A DNA stretch of 64,000 bases, taken from JBOGCH01 sp051656645 (GTDB lineage Bacteria > Bacteroidota > Bacteroidia > Bacteroidales > Marinifilaceae). Below, piece after piece: positions 28,445 to 36,608 of the stretch. Location of the stretch: NCBI GenBank assembly GCA_051656645.1, contig JBOGCH010000001.1:1-64000 (forward strand). Direction: 5' to 3'. A program made the position numbers and the translations under genes. Every line of letters begins with the position of its first letter. The first letter of the stretch is position 1. The notes below the pieces were generated by a model. That model did no database searches and had not been told where the DNA came from. It saw nothing but the letters and a program-made list of their open reading frames with translations.

Positions 28445-29311
28445 CTATTGTTCGTTTTGATATCTTGTCATACACTCTTTCAAAGACTCTTCCCAGTGGG
28501 GAATAGCAATCTTAAATTGAGTTTTTATTTTGTTCTTATTTAATACGGAGAAACTAGGACGAATAGCTTTCGTAGGAAATCTATCCGACGTTACCGGTGT
28601 TATTTTGCAAGATGCCCCATTTATTTCAACAATTTTATGTGCAAAATCATACCATGAACACACTCCTTCGTTAGAGAAATGATAAACTCCTTGTTTCTCT
28701 ACAACATCTAGGTCCTCAATAATATGTTGAATAGCTATAGCCAAATCACGCGCATAAGTTGGTGTTCCAACTTGGTCAAAAACAACCTCCAATTCATGTC
28801 TTTCTTTAGACAATAAATCAATCGTTTTCATGAAATTCTTACCAAAGGTTGAATATAACCAAGAAGTGCGCAGAATTAAATATAAACATCCTGATTTTTG
28901 TATTGCCTTCTCGCCCGCAAGTTTTGTTTCGCCATAAACGCTCAACGGATTCGTAGTACACTTTTCTCCATAGGGAGTACAAGCTTTTCCATCAAAAACA
29001 TAATCCGTCGAAATATGTATAAGTAAACAGTCTGTCTCCTGAGCCACTTCAGCCAAATTCTTTACTGCAGTAACATTAATTAGTTTGGCCGCATCCTTAT
29101 CCTCTTCGGCTTTATCGACCGCAGTATATGCCGCACAATTAACAATAGTATCAATCTCATTTTCATCAACAAATTGCTCTATTGCGTCCTTATCCGTTAT
29201 ATCTAACTCCTGTATATCTGTAAAATAAAGTGTATCTAATGCTGAGAATTTTAGTTGTCGCAATTCGTTTCCTAGCTGACCATTGCCACCGGTAACCAAA
29301 ATATTTGCCAT
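28445..29311 (-). CDS. dTDP-4-dehydrorhamnose reductase RmlD
   Basis: RmlD carries out the final reduction to dTDP-L-rhamnose. The 288-residue short-chain dehydrogenase shows TGGNGQLGNEL at the N-terminus, ISTDYVFDGKACTPYGE, YGETKLAGE (YxxxK) and LRTSWLYS. It is placed between rfbC and rfbB, 35 bases after rfbC. Confidence 0.96.
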   Translation of the reverse strand: MANILVTGGNGQLGNELRQLKFSALDTLYFTDIQELDITDKDAIEQFVDENEIDTIVNCAAYTAVDKAEEDKDAAKLINVTAVKNLAEVAQETDCLLIHISTDYVFDGKACTPYGEKCTTNPLSVYGETKLAGEKAIQKSGCLYLILRTSWLYSTFGKNFMKTIDLLSKERHELEVVFDQVGTPTYARDLAIAIQHIIEDLDVVEKQGVYHFSNEGVCSWYDFAHKIVEINGASCKITPVTSDRFPTKAIRPSFSVLNKNKIKTQFKIAIPHWEESLKECMTRYQNEQ

Positions 29312-29346
29312 ATGTTTATTGTAATTAGAATTATAGATAGTTGTAA

Positions 29347-29883
29347 TTATAAATTAGTCAAGAAAGGTAAATCCTTATCCTTATCTGATAAAATCAAGTC
29401 GGACATTGGCAGTTGCCAATCAATTCCTAACGAGGGATCATCAAAACGAATACCGCCTTCCGCTTGTGGCATATAGTAATTATCACATTTATATTGAAAT
29501 AATACTTCATCCGATAATACCACAAATCCATGAGCAAAACCACGTGGTATAAATAATTGCTTTTTATTATCTCCGCTCAAATGCACTGCAACATATTGTC
29601 CATAAGTCAATGATTCCGGACGTACATCAACTGCTACATCCATTATCTCTCCTTTTACAACACGTACCAATTTTGCTTGAGCAGCTTCACCTTTCTGAAA
29701 ATGCAACCCGCGTAATACACCATAACGAGAATAAGATTCATTATCCTGCACAAAATGCACATCTGCAACTTCTTTATTAAAATCTTTCTGAGAAAAACTT
29801 TCAAAGAAATAGCCGCGGTCATCACCAAATACTTTTGGCTCTATTATCACAACACCATCCAGAGCAGTTGGAGTTACCTTCAT
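29347..29883 (-). CDS. dTDP-4-dehydrorhamnose 3,5-epimerase RmlC
   Basis: This 178-residue cupin-fold epimerase catalyses the third step of dTDP-rhamnose synthesis. VLRGLHFQKGEAAQAKLVRV contains the catalytic histidine, and MDVAVDVRPES and IPRGFAHGFVVLSD are family signatures. It starts 7 bases after rfbA. Confidence 0.96.
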   Translation of the reverse strand: MKVTPTALDGVVIIEPKVFGDDRGYFFESFSQKDFNKEVADVHFVQDNESYSRYGVLRGLHFQKGEAAQAKLVRVVKGEIMDVAVDVRPESLTYGQYVAVHLSGDNKKQLFIPRGFAHGFVVLSDEVLFQYKCDNYYMPQAEGGIRFDDPSLGIDWQLPMSDLILSDKDKDLPFLTNL

Positions 29884-29890
29884 ATCAATC

Positions 29891-30772
29891 TTATTTTCCG
29901 TTTTTAATTAGTTTCATCAAATACTGTCCGTATTGATTCTTAAGCATTGGTTGTGCTAATGCCTCTAGTTTAGCAGCGTCAATCCACCCTTTTCTATAAG
30001 CAATTTCCTCTAAACAAGCTATCTTTAGCCCTTGTCGTTTCTCTATCACTTCTACAAATGTTGATGCTTCAGACAAAGAATCATGCGTACCTGTATCTAA
30101 CCAAGCAAAACCTCTTCCCAGTAAATCTACATTTAGTAAACCCTCATTCAGATAAGCCTGGTTTACAGTTGTTATCTCAAGTTCTCCACGTGCTGAAGGT
30201 TTAATATTATGAGCAATATCGACAACACTATTAGGATAGAAATATAATCCCACTACAGCATAGTTCGATTTGGGATCTTGAGGTTTTTCCTCTATACTTA
30301 GAACCTTACCAGTCTCATCAAACTCGGCAACACCATAACGTTCAGGATCATTTACATAATATCCAAATACGGTAGCTTTGCCCGTTTCATCAACTCGTTT
30401 CACCGCATTGGCTAGCATTGAAGTAAAACTTTGTCCGTAAAATATATTATCTCCTAAAACTAAACATACGGAGTCCGTACCTATAAAATCTTTTCCTATA
30501 ATAAACGCCTGAGCTAACCCGTCTGGCGATGGCTGCTCCGCATAAGAGAATTTTACGCCATAATCCTCACCGTTACCCAACAGACGTTGAAAGCCCGGTA
30601 AATCCTGAGGTGTGGATATTACCAATATCTCTTTTATCCCGGCTAACATAAGCACCGAAATTGGATAATAAATCATTGGTTTATCGTATATTGGTAAAAT
30701 TTGCTTTGAAACACCCTTTGTAATTGGGTATAGTCTTGTACCGGAGCCTCCGGCTAATATAATTCCTTTCAT
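29891..30772 (-). CDS. Glucose-1-phosphate thymidylyltransferase RmlA
   Basis: RmlA makes dTDP-glucose from glucose-1-phosphate and dTTP. The 293-residue protein has the nucleotide-binding GGSGTRLYPITKGVSKQ, VLGDNIFYG, SIEEKPQDPKSNYAVVGLYF and RGFAWLDTGTHDSL. The start codon overlaps the stop of the upstream transferase gene by one base (TAATG), so the two are translationally coupled. Confidence 0.97.
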   Translation of the reverse strand: MKGIILAGGSGTRLYPITKGVSKQILPIYDKPMIYYPISVLMLAGIKEILVISTPQDLPGFQRLLGNGEDYGVKFSYAEQPSPDGLAQAFIIGKDFIGTDSVCLVLGDNIFYGQSFTSMLANAVKRVDETGKATVFGYYVNDPERYGVAEFDETGKVLSIEEKPQDPKSNYAVVGLYFYPNSVVDIAHNIKPSARGELEITTVNQAYLNEGLLNVDLLGRGFAWLDTGTHDSLSEASTFVEVIEKRQGLKIACLEEIAYRKGWIDAAKLEALAQPMLKNQYGQYLMKLIKNGK

Positions 30773-31752
30773 TACTTACTGTTACTTGTTTTATGCTGTA
30801 AATGTAAATGAAAATATTTACTTATAACACAAATATAAACACAACTTAATAGAATTAATATAACTCCAAACATTATCCAATGTATCTCCGCAAGAGAAAT
30901 GAAAACTATATTAATAGCTAATTGCGTTAACATATATATCATAGACACATAGGTATGTTTAATTCCCAATTCATTTGCCATAAGCTGATATACATGCTTT
31001 CGATGTGGCTGAGATATATTCTCTTTCAATATTATTCTATGCGCTATTGTTAATGCCGCATCAACGCCATAAACCATCAAGAAAACTAAGTAAGACAAAT
31101 CTCCCGTCTTAACTATTAGTCCCCCCAATGCAAAGAGTATGATAAATGCAATTGATATTGAACCTACATCACCGGCAAAACAACGAGCTTTTTTTCGGAA
31201 GTTAAAAAATAAAAACACCAATACGCCTAAAATAGAAAAAAGCAAAAAGGAAGGTTCAACAAACTCTACTTGATAACTATTTACATAATACAAAGCGCCC
31301 AAAACAATCAAACTATATCCTCCTGTTATGCCATTAACACCATCCATGAAGTTGTATGCATTAATAATACCTACAAACAGCACCAACGCAATGGGTATTG
31401 CCCACCAAGCCAACTGAAACAATTGAAGCTGATAAAATAGTAAGAGCATTGCGGCAAACTGAAACACCAATCTGACGGAAGCTCGTTGTGGTTTTATATC
31501 ATCTATAAATGAAATAATAGCAACCATAAGTAATCCTAGCAAGAAATAAGGATAGGATATTCCGTACACAACACTCTGCATTAATACAGCCAAGGTAAAT
31601 ATTATTCCTCCTCCACGAAGTGTTACTACTTTATGCGAACTCCGTTCATTGGGTTTATCAACAATATTGTAATGCTTTGCTATTATAAAATAAAGTTTCT
31701 CCAGCAGAAATAAGGTTACTAAGACAATAGGTATCAATAAGTATTGCGTCAT
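30772..31752 (-). CDS. WecA/WbpL-like polyprenyl-phosphate glycosyl-1-phosphate transferase
   Basis: This 326-residue integral membrane enzyme has about ten hydrophobic helices. It belongs to the MraY/WecA family, which moves a sugar-1-phosphate from a UDP-sugar to undecaprenyl phosphate and so starts a glycan chain. The conserved loops are visible: DKPNERSSHKVVTLRGGG, ISFIDD, NAYNFMDGVNGITGGY and CFAGDVGS. The basic PHRKHVYQL sequence near the C-terminus is also typical. It lies 2 bases after the epimerase gene, the pairing seen in WbpV-WbpL systems. The donor is therefore probably an N-acetylated deoxyhexose, but that is inference. Confidence 0.9.
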   Translation of the reverse strand: MTQYLLIPIVLVTLFLLEKLYFIIAKHYNIVDKPNERSSHKVVTLRGGGIIFTLAVLMQSVVYGISYPYFLLGLLMVAIISFIDDIKPQRASVRLVFQFAAMLLLFYQLQLFQLAWWAIPIALVLFVGIINAYNFMDGVNGITGGYSLIVLGALYYVNSYQVEFVEPSFLLFSILGVLVFLFFNFRKKARCFAGDVGSISIAFIILFALGGLIVKTGDLSYLVFLMVYGVDAALTIAHRIILKENISQPHRKHVYQLMANELGIKHTYVSMIYMLTQLAINIVFISLAEIHWIMFGVILILLSCVYICVISKYFHLHLQHKTSNSK

Positions 31753-31754
31753 AA

Positions 31755-32648
31755 TTAAAATTTTAAGTTACTAATAACATCGGTAGGTTTCCATCCCGTA
31801 TCGGCCTTTATCTTCTCATTCGAGAAAGTGAGACTAGATGTTATCTTATTTAGTTTTAAAGAGTTGAAAATAAAGCCAGGACCAAACATATCACCAACTT
31901 TAGCCATTGGTTTAATGGCCCACAAAGGTATAGAAATTATCGGTCTTTTGTAATATTTGGCAATGACATCTTCTATCTCTTTAAACGTAGGAGCATAGTC
32001 TGAGCAAACATTATATATTCCAAAATCTATTTTTTCCAACAAAGGTATTAATGTTGCAAAATCCTCTGCCATGACAATACTTTTACAAGCTTTTCCTCCA
32101 CCTATTGAGGCGTACTTAAAACTCTTAATACCACGTGCCATTGCTCCTAGATTTCCGGGAGCATTTTCACCTGAAATCAACCCCGGACGCAGAATCACCA
32201 ATTGCACATGGTGTTGGCGACACCAAGCAATCAAAAAGTTTTCTGCTTCTATCTTACTCATTGCATATGGCGTTACACCACTTAACGGATGCTCCTCGGT
32301 AATGTCAACACCACTATCTACTCCATAAACTGCAACTGTACTAATAAAAATAAATTGTTTAGGTACTCCTATTTTTTCTAAGGCTTTACACAAATTCTTA
32401 GTACCCTGCACATTTACATCAAAGAAAGCCTGTTTCTCCGAATCCGATCCCGGAACCATGTGTGCCTTACCGGCCGCATGAAAAACCACATCGAATGGTG
32501 AATTAAAATTAGGCTCTTCCGTCGCTAAGTTGCATAAATAGCTGTGTTTTCCACCTTGTGAAAGCGTTGAGATGGAATAATTACTTAAGTGAGGTAAGAT
32601 ATTACGGACTAAAAAACCATTTGCGCCGGTAAATAATATTCTTGTCAT
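31755..32648 (-). CDS. NAD-dependent nucleotide-sugar epimerase/reductase (WbpV-like)
   Basis: This 297-residue extended short-chain dehydrogenase probably acts on a UDP-N-acetyl sugar that feeds the neighbouring transferase. FISTVAVYGVDSG and TPYAMSKIEAENFL (YxxxK) give the active site. RPGLISGENAPGNLGAMARG fits the WbpV/Gne-like branch. The N-terminal Rossmann loop reads GANGFLVRN, so valine (GTC) stands where the third glycine of GxxGxxG is expected. The rest of the gene is intact and in frame. It is the first gene of the glycan operon. Confidence 0.85.
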   Translation of the reverse strand: MTRILFTGANGFLVRNILPHLSNYSISTLSQGGKHSYLCNLATEEPNFNSPFDVVFHAAGKAHMVPGSDSEKQAFFDVNVQGTKNLCKALEKIGVPKQFIFISTVAVYGVDSGVDITEEHPLSGVTPYAMSKIEAENFLIAWCRQHHVQLVILRPGLISGENAPGNLGAMARGIKSFKYASIGGGKACKSIVMAEDFATLIPLLEKIDFGIYNVCSDYAPTFKEIEDVIAKYYKRPIISIPLWAIKPMAKVGDMFGPGFIFNSLKLNKITSSLTFSNEKIKADTGWKPTDVISNLKF

Positions 32649-32730
32649 TTATGTTATATTCTTGTTCGAAGTTAAAGTTCTAAAACATTAACGAACACAT
32701 ATTTTATTAGGTTACCTATAATCAAGAAGA

Positions 32731-32758
32731 AAGCCGGTTGCTTCTATTCAACCGGCTT
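32731..32758 (-). terminator. Terminator after the DUF2795 gene
   Basis: A 10-bp GC-rich stem (32731-32740 with 32749-32758) with an 8-base loop is followed on the minus strand by TTCTTCTTGATT. It lies 10 bases beyond the stop codon of the small gene. Confidence 0.72.
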
Positions 32759-32768
32759 CTCTAATTTT

Positions 32769-32990
32769 TTAATACTCATCTTCATTAAAGAAGAAATCAT
32801 CCTTGCTTGGATAATCAGGCCATATATCCTCTATACTCTCAAAAACTTCCTCATCGTCCTCAATATCCTGTAAATTCTCAATTACTTCCATTGGTGCACC
32901 TGAGCGAATTGCAAAATCAATTAACTCATCTTTGCTCGCAGGCCATGGTGCATCTTCTAATTTTGATGCTAATTCTAATGTCCAGTACAT
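32769..32990 (-). CDS. Small acidic DUF2795 protein
   Basis: The 73-residue protein begins MYWTLELASKLEDAPWPASK and continues with DELIDFAIRSGAPMEVIENL, the pattern of the DUF2795 family found across Bacteroidota. It is strongly acidic, with a Glu/Asp-rich tail that includes FFFNEDEY. It has no signal peptide and is probably cytosolic. The function is unknown. It has its own near-consensus promoter and its own terminator, so it is a single-gene unit and likely well expressed. Confidence 0.85.
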   Translation of the reverse strand: MYWTLELASKLEDAPWPASKDELIDFAIRSGAPMEVIENLQDIEDDEEVFESIEDIWPDYPSKDDFFFNEDEY

Positions 32991-33024
32991 AATATCTTAT
33001 TTTTTAACATTTCACTCATTGCCG

Positions 33025-33054
33025 CAAAATTATCTTTTTTTACCTATAAAACAA
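33025..33054 (-). promoter_or_regulatory. Promoter of the DUF2795 gene
   Basis: On the minus strand TTG (33052-33054), a 19-base spacer and TAATTTTG (33025-33032) match the Bacteroidota consensus. The start codon at 32990 lies 35 bases beyond the -7 element. Confidence 0.62.
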
Positions 33055-33260
33055 TAGGCTGTTCTATTTTTTTTCATAATCTCACTAATAAATTATACTT
33101 TAAACACATAACTACGGGGATTTATTCATTTCTCCATAGGAAGAACCTCTTCTCTACGCTTGACTTCTATCACATTCAGCGTATGGCATATGAGGAGTTC
33201 TCCTAAATTGAGGAAACAATAAAACTATGCTTATATATTATTCGCGTCCTCTCCGCACCC

Positions 33261-33362
33261 TGTCCATATCCTCTCCGTCTTTTCCCCGTGTTTCCTCCGT
33301 ATTTAGCCCGTTGTTATAGAGTACGGTGGAAACACGGGGAAAAGACGGAGAGGATACGGAGA
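33261..33362. repeat. Long inverted-repeat element
   Basis: A 29-base sequence (33267-33295) has a perfect reverse complement at 33328-33356. Pairing continues inward for 5 bp after one mismatch, leaving a 20-base loop (33302-33321), and partly outward. The arms are polypyrimidine on the left and polypurine on the right, with CTCCGT and CCCCGTG units. There is no coding frame and no T-run expected of a terminator. The right arm resembles bases 4-37 of the window, so this is a dispersed element. Confidence 0.8.
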
Positions 33363-33572
33363 GAACTTAGACAGAATATAGAGCAGATATAAACCAATAT
33401 GAACGTTTTCGAAAATCGCACGTCAGAGATGATTATGGTATGGTCAATTCTGAATTTCCTAAGCAATGATTAATTGCATTGTCTAGAGTTTACCTCTTAT
33501 CTATGTTTTTGAGTGAAATTATGACAATAAAACGAAAGTCGTGATTGATATAAGACATAAGTATTATAACAC

Positions 33573-33607
33573 AAAATGGCAATGAATGTACTATTCATTG
33601 CCATTTT
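33573..33607 (-). terminator. Terminator after the ClC channel gene
   Basis: A perfect 15-bp stem (33573-33587 with 33593-33607) with a 5-base loop lies 26 bases beyond the channel stop codon. The A-rich left arm gives a T-run on the minus strand. Confidence 0.82.
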
Positions 33608-33633
33608 ATCCTATAATATAAGACGTAGTATTA

Positions 33634-35415
33634 CTACTCGTCAGAGAAATGTAACAACATATTTCGGTATGTATTGAATATCTTTGACTTAGACACAAAT
33701 CCAATATATTTACCATTTTCAATAACCGGCAAATTCCACGCTTTGGTGTCTTCAAACTTCTTCATTACAATATCCATCTGATCTGTGATATCCACTACTG
33801 TTGGAGGCGTAGTCATTACATCCCTAACAAATGTTGTTGGATAAAGATCCTGTTGGAACATAATTTTACGTATGTCATCAAGTAGTACAACTCCTAGTAG
33901 TGCACCATTGTCGTCCACAACCGGGAAGATGTTCCTGTTGGAACGAGAAACTTTTTTAACTAAATCGCCTAGGTTGGCAGTTACGGGGATTGTTTTAAGA
34001 TCTGTTTCTATAACATTATTCAGTCGCATTAGTGTTAGTACTGCCCTGTCCTTATTATGAGTAATTAAATCTCCAACCATTGCCAAACGACGTGCGTAAA
34101 TTGAATGTGGCTCCATTCCACTAGCCGTTAGGTGCGCCATTACGGAAGCAATCATTAACGGAACCAGCATGTGGTATCCACCTGTTAATTCAGCAATCAA
34201 GAACATGGCTGTAAGTGGTGAGTTCATTACTCCAGACATTACTCCGGCCATTCCGGCCAATACAAAGTAGCTTACCGGGACTGTAATAAATCCGGTCATG
34301 TTTAGTAATGTTGCTAATAGGAATCCGGCCATCCCTCCCGTAAATAAGCTGGGAGCAAATACCCCTCCTACACCGCCACTACCATTGGTTAGCGCGGCAC
34401 CCACTACTTTCATAAATAATAGTCCAATAGCATATAACACAAAGGTTACTCCATATTGACGATATTCAAAAAAGTAACTATTGTTTAATATAGCCTCCTG
34501 ATTGTTGGTTAGTAGCGATTGTAATGTTGCATATCCCTCACCATAAAGTGCGGGAAAAATAAAAATAAGTACACCAAGCAGTGCTCCACCCATTATTACT
34601 TTGTGAAATGGGTTTTTAAAGCTACCTACAAAGCGCTCTACTCTAATGTTGGCACGGATAAAGTATACGGATAAAAGTCCACAAAAAGCACCCAGAATGA
34701 TGTAATAAGGTACATTAACGAGGGCAAAATGTTCCATTACCGTAAAGTTCATCACAAAGCCATCGCCCATAAGGAAGTATACAATAACATAGGATGCAAT
34801 AGCGGAAATCATTAATGGAATGAGCGAAGCTATTGTTAAGTCTAGCATCAATACCTCCATGGTAAATACGATACCGGCAATTGGAGCCTTGAAGATTCCG
34901 GCTATAGCACCGGCAGCACCACAACCAATCATTAATGTCATTACCTTATAGTTCATACGGAAGAATCGGGCCAAATTTGAACCGATTGATGAACCTGTAA
35001 GTACAATGGTTGCTTCGGCACCAACAGAACCACCAAATCCAATGGTTATGATACTTGCAACCATGGATGAGTAGTTGTTGTGTTTTTTTATTATACTGTT
35101 TTGGCGCGATATGGAGTAAAGTACTTTTGTTACACCATGGCTGATATCCTCTTTTACAAAGTAGCGTACAAACAAGGATGTTAGTAGTATCCCAATAAAA
35201 GGGCACACAAAAAACCAGATACTTCCACTATTAACCTGAATGTGCTCTGTAACAAATGTATGCGTGTAATGCACTAAGTTTTTTAATACTACACCGGCAA
35301 GACCGGTAATAATACCAACTAGCAAACTAAGTATGTATACAAACTTAGCTTCTTTAATGTGTTTTACACGCCAAATTAAAAAACGTTCTCGTAATTTTAA
35401 ACTCTCTCCCAACAT
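33634..35415 (-). CDS. ClC-family chloride channel/transporter with CBS pair
   Basis: This 593-residue membrane protein has the ClC core (residues 25-440) and two C-terminal CBS domains (about 455-590) that may bind adenine nucleotides. The gating glutamate is E134 in GGSVGAEATIVLTG; the usual proline two positions later is threonine. The anion-site loop reads SHGVTK. GSGGVGGVFAPSLFTGG supplies another conserved loop. ATG 35415 leaves 4 bases after the DUF4831 stop. A GTG at 35430 would add five residues and overlap that gene. Whether it is a channel or an H+/Cl- exchanger is not decided. Confidence 0.92.
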   Translation of the reverse strand: MLGESLKLRERFLIWRVKHIKEAKFVYILSLLVGIITGLAGVVLKNLVHYTHTFVTEHIQVNSGSIWFFVCPFIGILLTSLFVRYFVKEDISHGVTKVLYSISRQNSIIKKHNNYSSMVASIITIGFGGSVGAEATIVLTGSSIGSNLARFFRMNYKVMTLMIGCGAAGAIAGIFKAPIAGIVFTMEVLMLDLTIASLIPLMISAIASYVIVYFLMGDGFVMNFTVMEHFALVNVPYYIILGAFCGLLSVYFIRANIRVERFVGSFKNPFHKVIMGGALLGVLIFIFPALYGEGYATLQSLLTNNQEAILNNSYFFEYRQYGVTFVLYAIGLLFMKVVGAALTNGSGGVGGVFAPSLFTGGMAGFLLATLLNMTGFITVPVSYFVLAGMAGVMSGVMNSPLTAMFLIAELTGGYHMLVPLMIASVMAHLTASGMEPHSIYARRLAMVGDLITHNKDRAVLTLMRLNNVIETDLKTIPVTANLGDLVKKVSRSNRNIFPVVDDNGALLGVVLLDDIRKIMFQQDLYPTTFVRDVMTTPPTVVDITDQMDIVMKKFEDTKAWNLPVIENGKYIGFVSKSKIFNTYRNMLLHFSDE

Positions 35416-35419
35416 GTCC

Positions 35420-36583
35420 TTATCTTTCACTTACTGTTCTTGCTCCTTGTTCAATAGATTGAATTGATCCGTAAGGTGCGTGAAAACGTATTCTTAAACC
35501 TTCTGATACCATTGCGTCAATAGGAAATTGTTTAAGTACGCCTAATTGCGGTAATAACGCGTTAAATGTATTTAATGTTTGTCCATCTCGAACTAAGGCT
35601 ATTTTAGCGCTTGCAGGCACACGATAATATAATGCTGCAGTTTGTGACTCAGCAGTTTCATTCTCTTTTCCAGCTGGCGTAACACTTTCTACCACTTGTA
35701 ATACATAGGCCGAGGCATTGGCGCTTTTACCTATTACAGCTCCTTCGGTTGGAGAAAAATGAAATGCTAATACACTTTTAGATGTTGCCGTTGGTGTTAC
35801 TCTAAAACGCTTAACTACTTTAAATGTCTTCACAGAGCCTATGAACATAGACAAATAATCCTGTTCCATTTTCTCATTCTCTTCCAATAAAGTTGTAAGC
35901 AATTTTCCTTCAGCTACATCTGTATCTGCACTTAGTAATTTTACGCGTTCATTGCGTAGGCGCATAATTTCGCGGGTTAAATCGCGCACATGTTCTGCCT
36001 CGTTTTTGTTTTCATAACGTACAATAGGGTCCCATACTCTACGCATTTCTCCTTCAAACTCTTGCATAGTGTAGTTCGTATCTAGAACCTCCTTCATGGT
36101 ACTGTAATTCTCCAATGTTTGTAATGAAGGATTATTTAGTAGATTCTCTTTTTGTAAGTTAATTTCAAATACGTTCTTATTTGCAGATGCTGGCATAATT
36201 ACGCCTTGAGCGCCTGCTCCGGCTAACAAACCATCGGGTGTTAGAGACAGAAGGATTGGTAAATAACTATCACGAGAAGCAATTGTATATACACATTTCT
36301 CATCGACCTCACTTACTTCCTCTATTTTAACGCCATTCAGTTTCCAGGATTGTCCACGCTCCGTAAATGTTGGTGTCATGCCAAGTTCTTTCTGAGCATA
36401 ACGAGCATATGGTCCGGGAATTTGTACCGAACAACTTAATTCTACATATACATCAAATGATACCTTTGGAAGTGCGTAGTTTAAAGCAACAGGAGCTCCT
36501 GTACTTCCATCTTTTCGTTTTTGTGCTTGTGTTGTAGCTACACATGCTAACAAACAAAGCAATAAAATTAGACGTTGTCGCAT
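35420..36583 (-). CDS. DUF4831 family secreted protein
   Basis: The 387-residue protein has a clear signal peptide (MRQRLILLLCLLACVATTQAQ). It is rich in beta strands, with a helical stretch in the middle (about 190-240, LTREIMRLRNERVKLLS). It fits the DUF4831 family of Bacteroidota, for which no function is established. It lies between an NAD(P)HX repair enzyme and a ClC channel with short gaps, so the three seem to form one operon. The neighbours give no clear hint of its job. Confidence 0.75.
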   Translation of the reverse strand: MRQRLILLLCLLACVATTQAQKRKDGSTGAPVALNYALPKVSFDVYVELSCSVQIPGPYARYAQKELGMTPTFTERGQSWKLNGVKIEEVSEVDEKCVYTIASRDSYLPILLSLTPDGLLAGAGAQGVIMPASANKNVFEINLQKENLLNNPSLQTLENYSTMKEVLDTNYTMQEFEGEMRRVWDPIVRYENKNEAEHVRDLTREIMRLRNERVKLLSADTDVAEGKLLTTLLEENEKMEQDYLSMFIGSVKTFKVVKRFRVTPTATSKSVLAFHFSPTEGAVIGKSANASAYVLQVVESVTPAGKENETAESQTAALYYRVPASAKIALVRDGQTLNTFNALLPQLGVLKQFPIDAMVSEGLRIRFHAPYGSIQSIEQGARTVSER

Positions 36584-36608
36584 AATGCTTAAAAATTTAT
36601 TTTTTGTT

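Larger units (their letters stand above)
32991..33633. other. Gene-poor 643-bp gap
   Basis: The gap holds the DUF2795 promoter at its left end, a long inverted repeat in the middle (33261-33362) and the terminator of the ClC operon at its right end. The stretches 33060-33240 and 33365-33570 contain no convincing reading frame or RNA gene. It is the longest non-coding stretch in the window. Confidence 0.65.

Noticed and set aside
25214..32648. Mobile genomic island covering CotH and the glycan genes
   Set aside because: There is no integrase, transposase, tRNA junction or direct repeat at the edges. Base composition looks like the neighbours by eye.
32807..32992. 61-codon plus-strand frame opposite the DUF2795 gene
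   Set aside because: The minus-strand gene has a recognised family pattern, a promoter and a terminator; the opposite frame has none.
33267..33356. The long inverted repeat as a transcription terminator
   Set aside because: It has no T-run after either arm and a 20-base loop. The nearest upstream minus-strand gene already has a typical terminator at 33573-33607.
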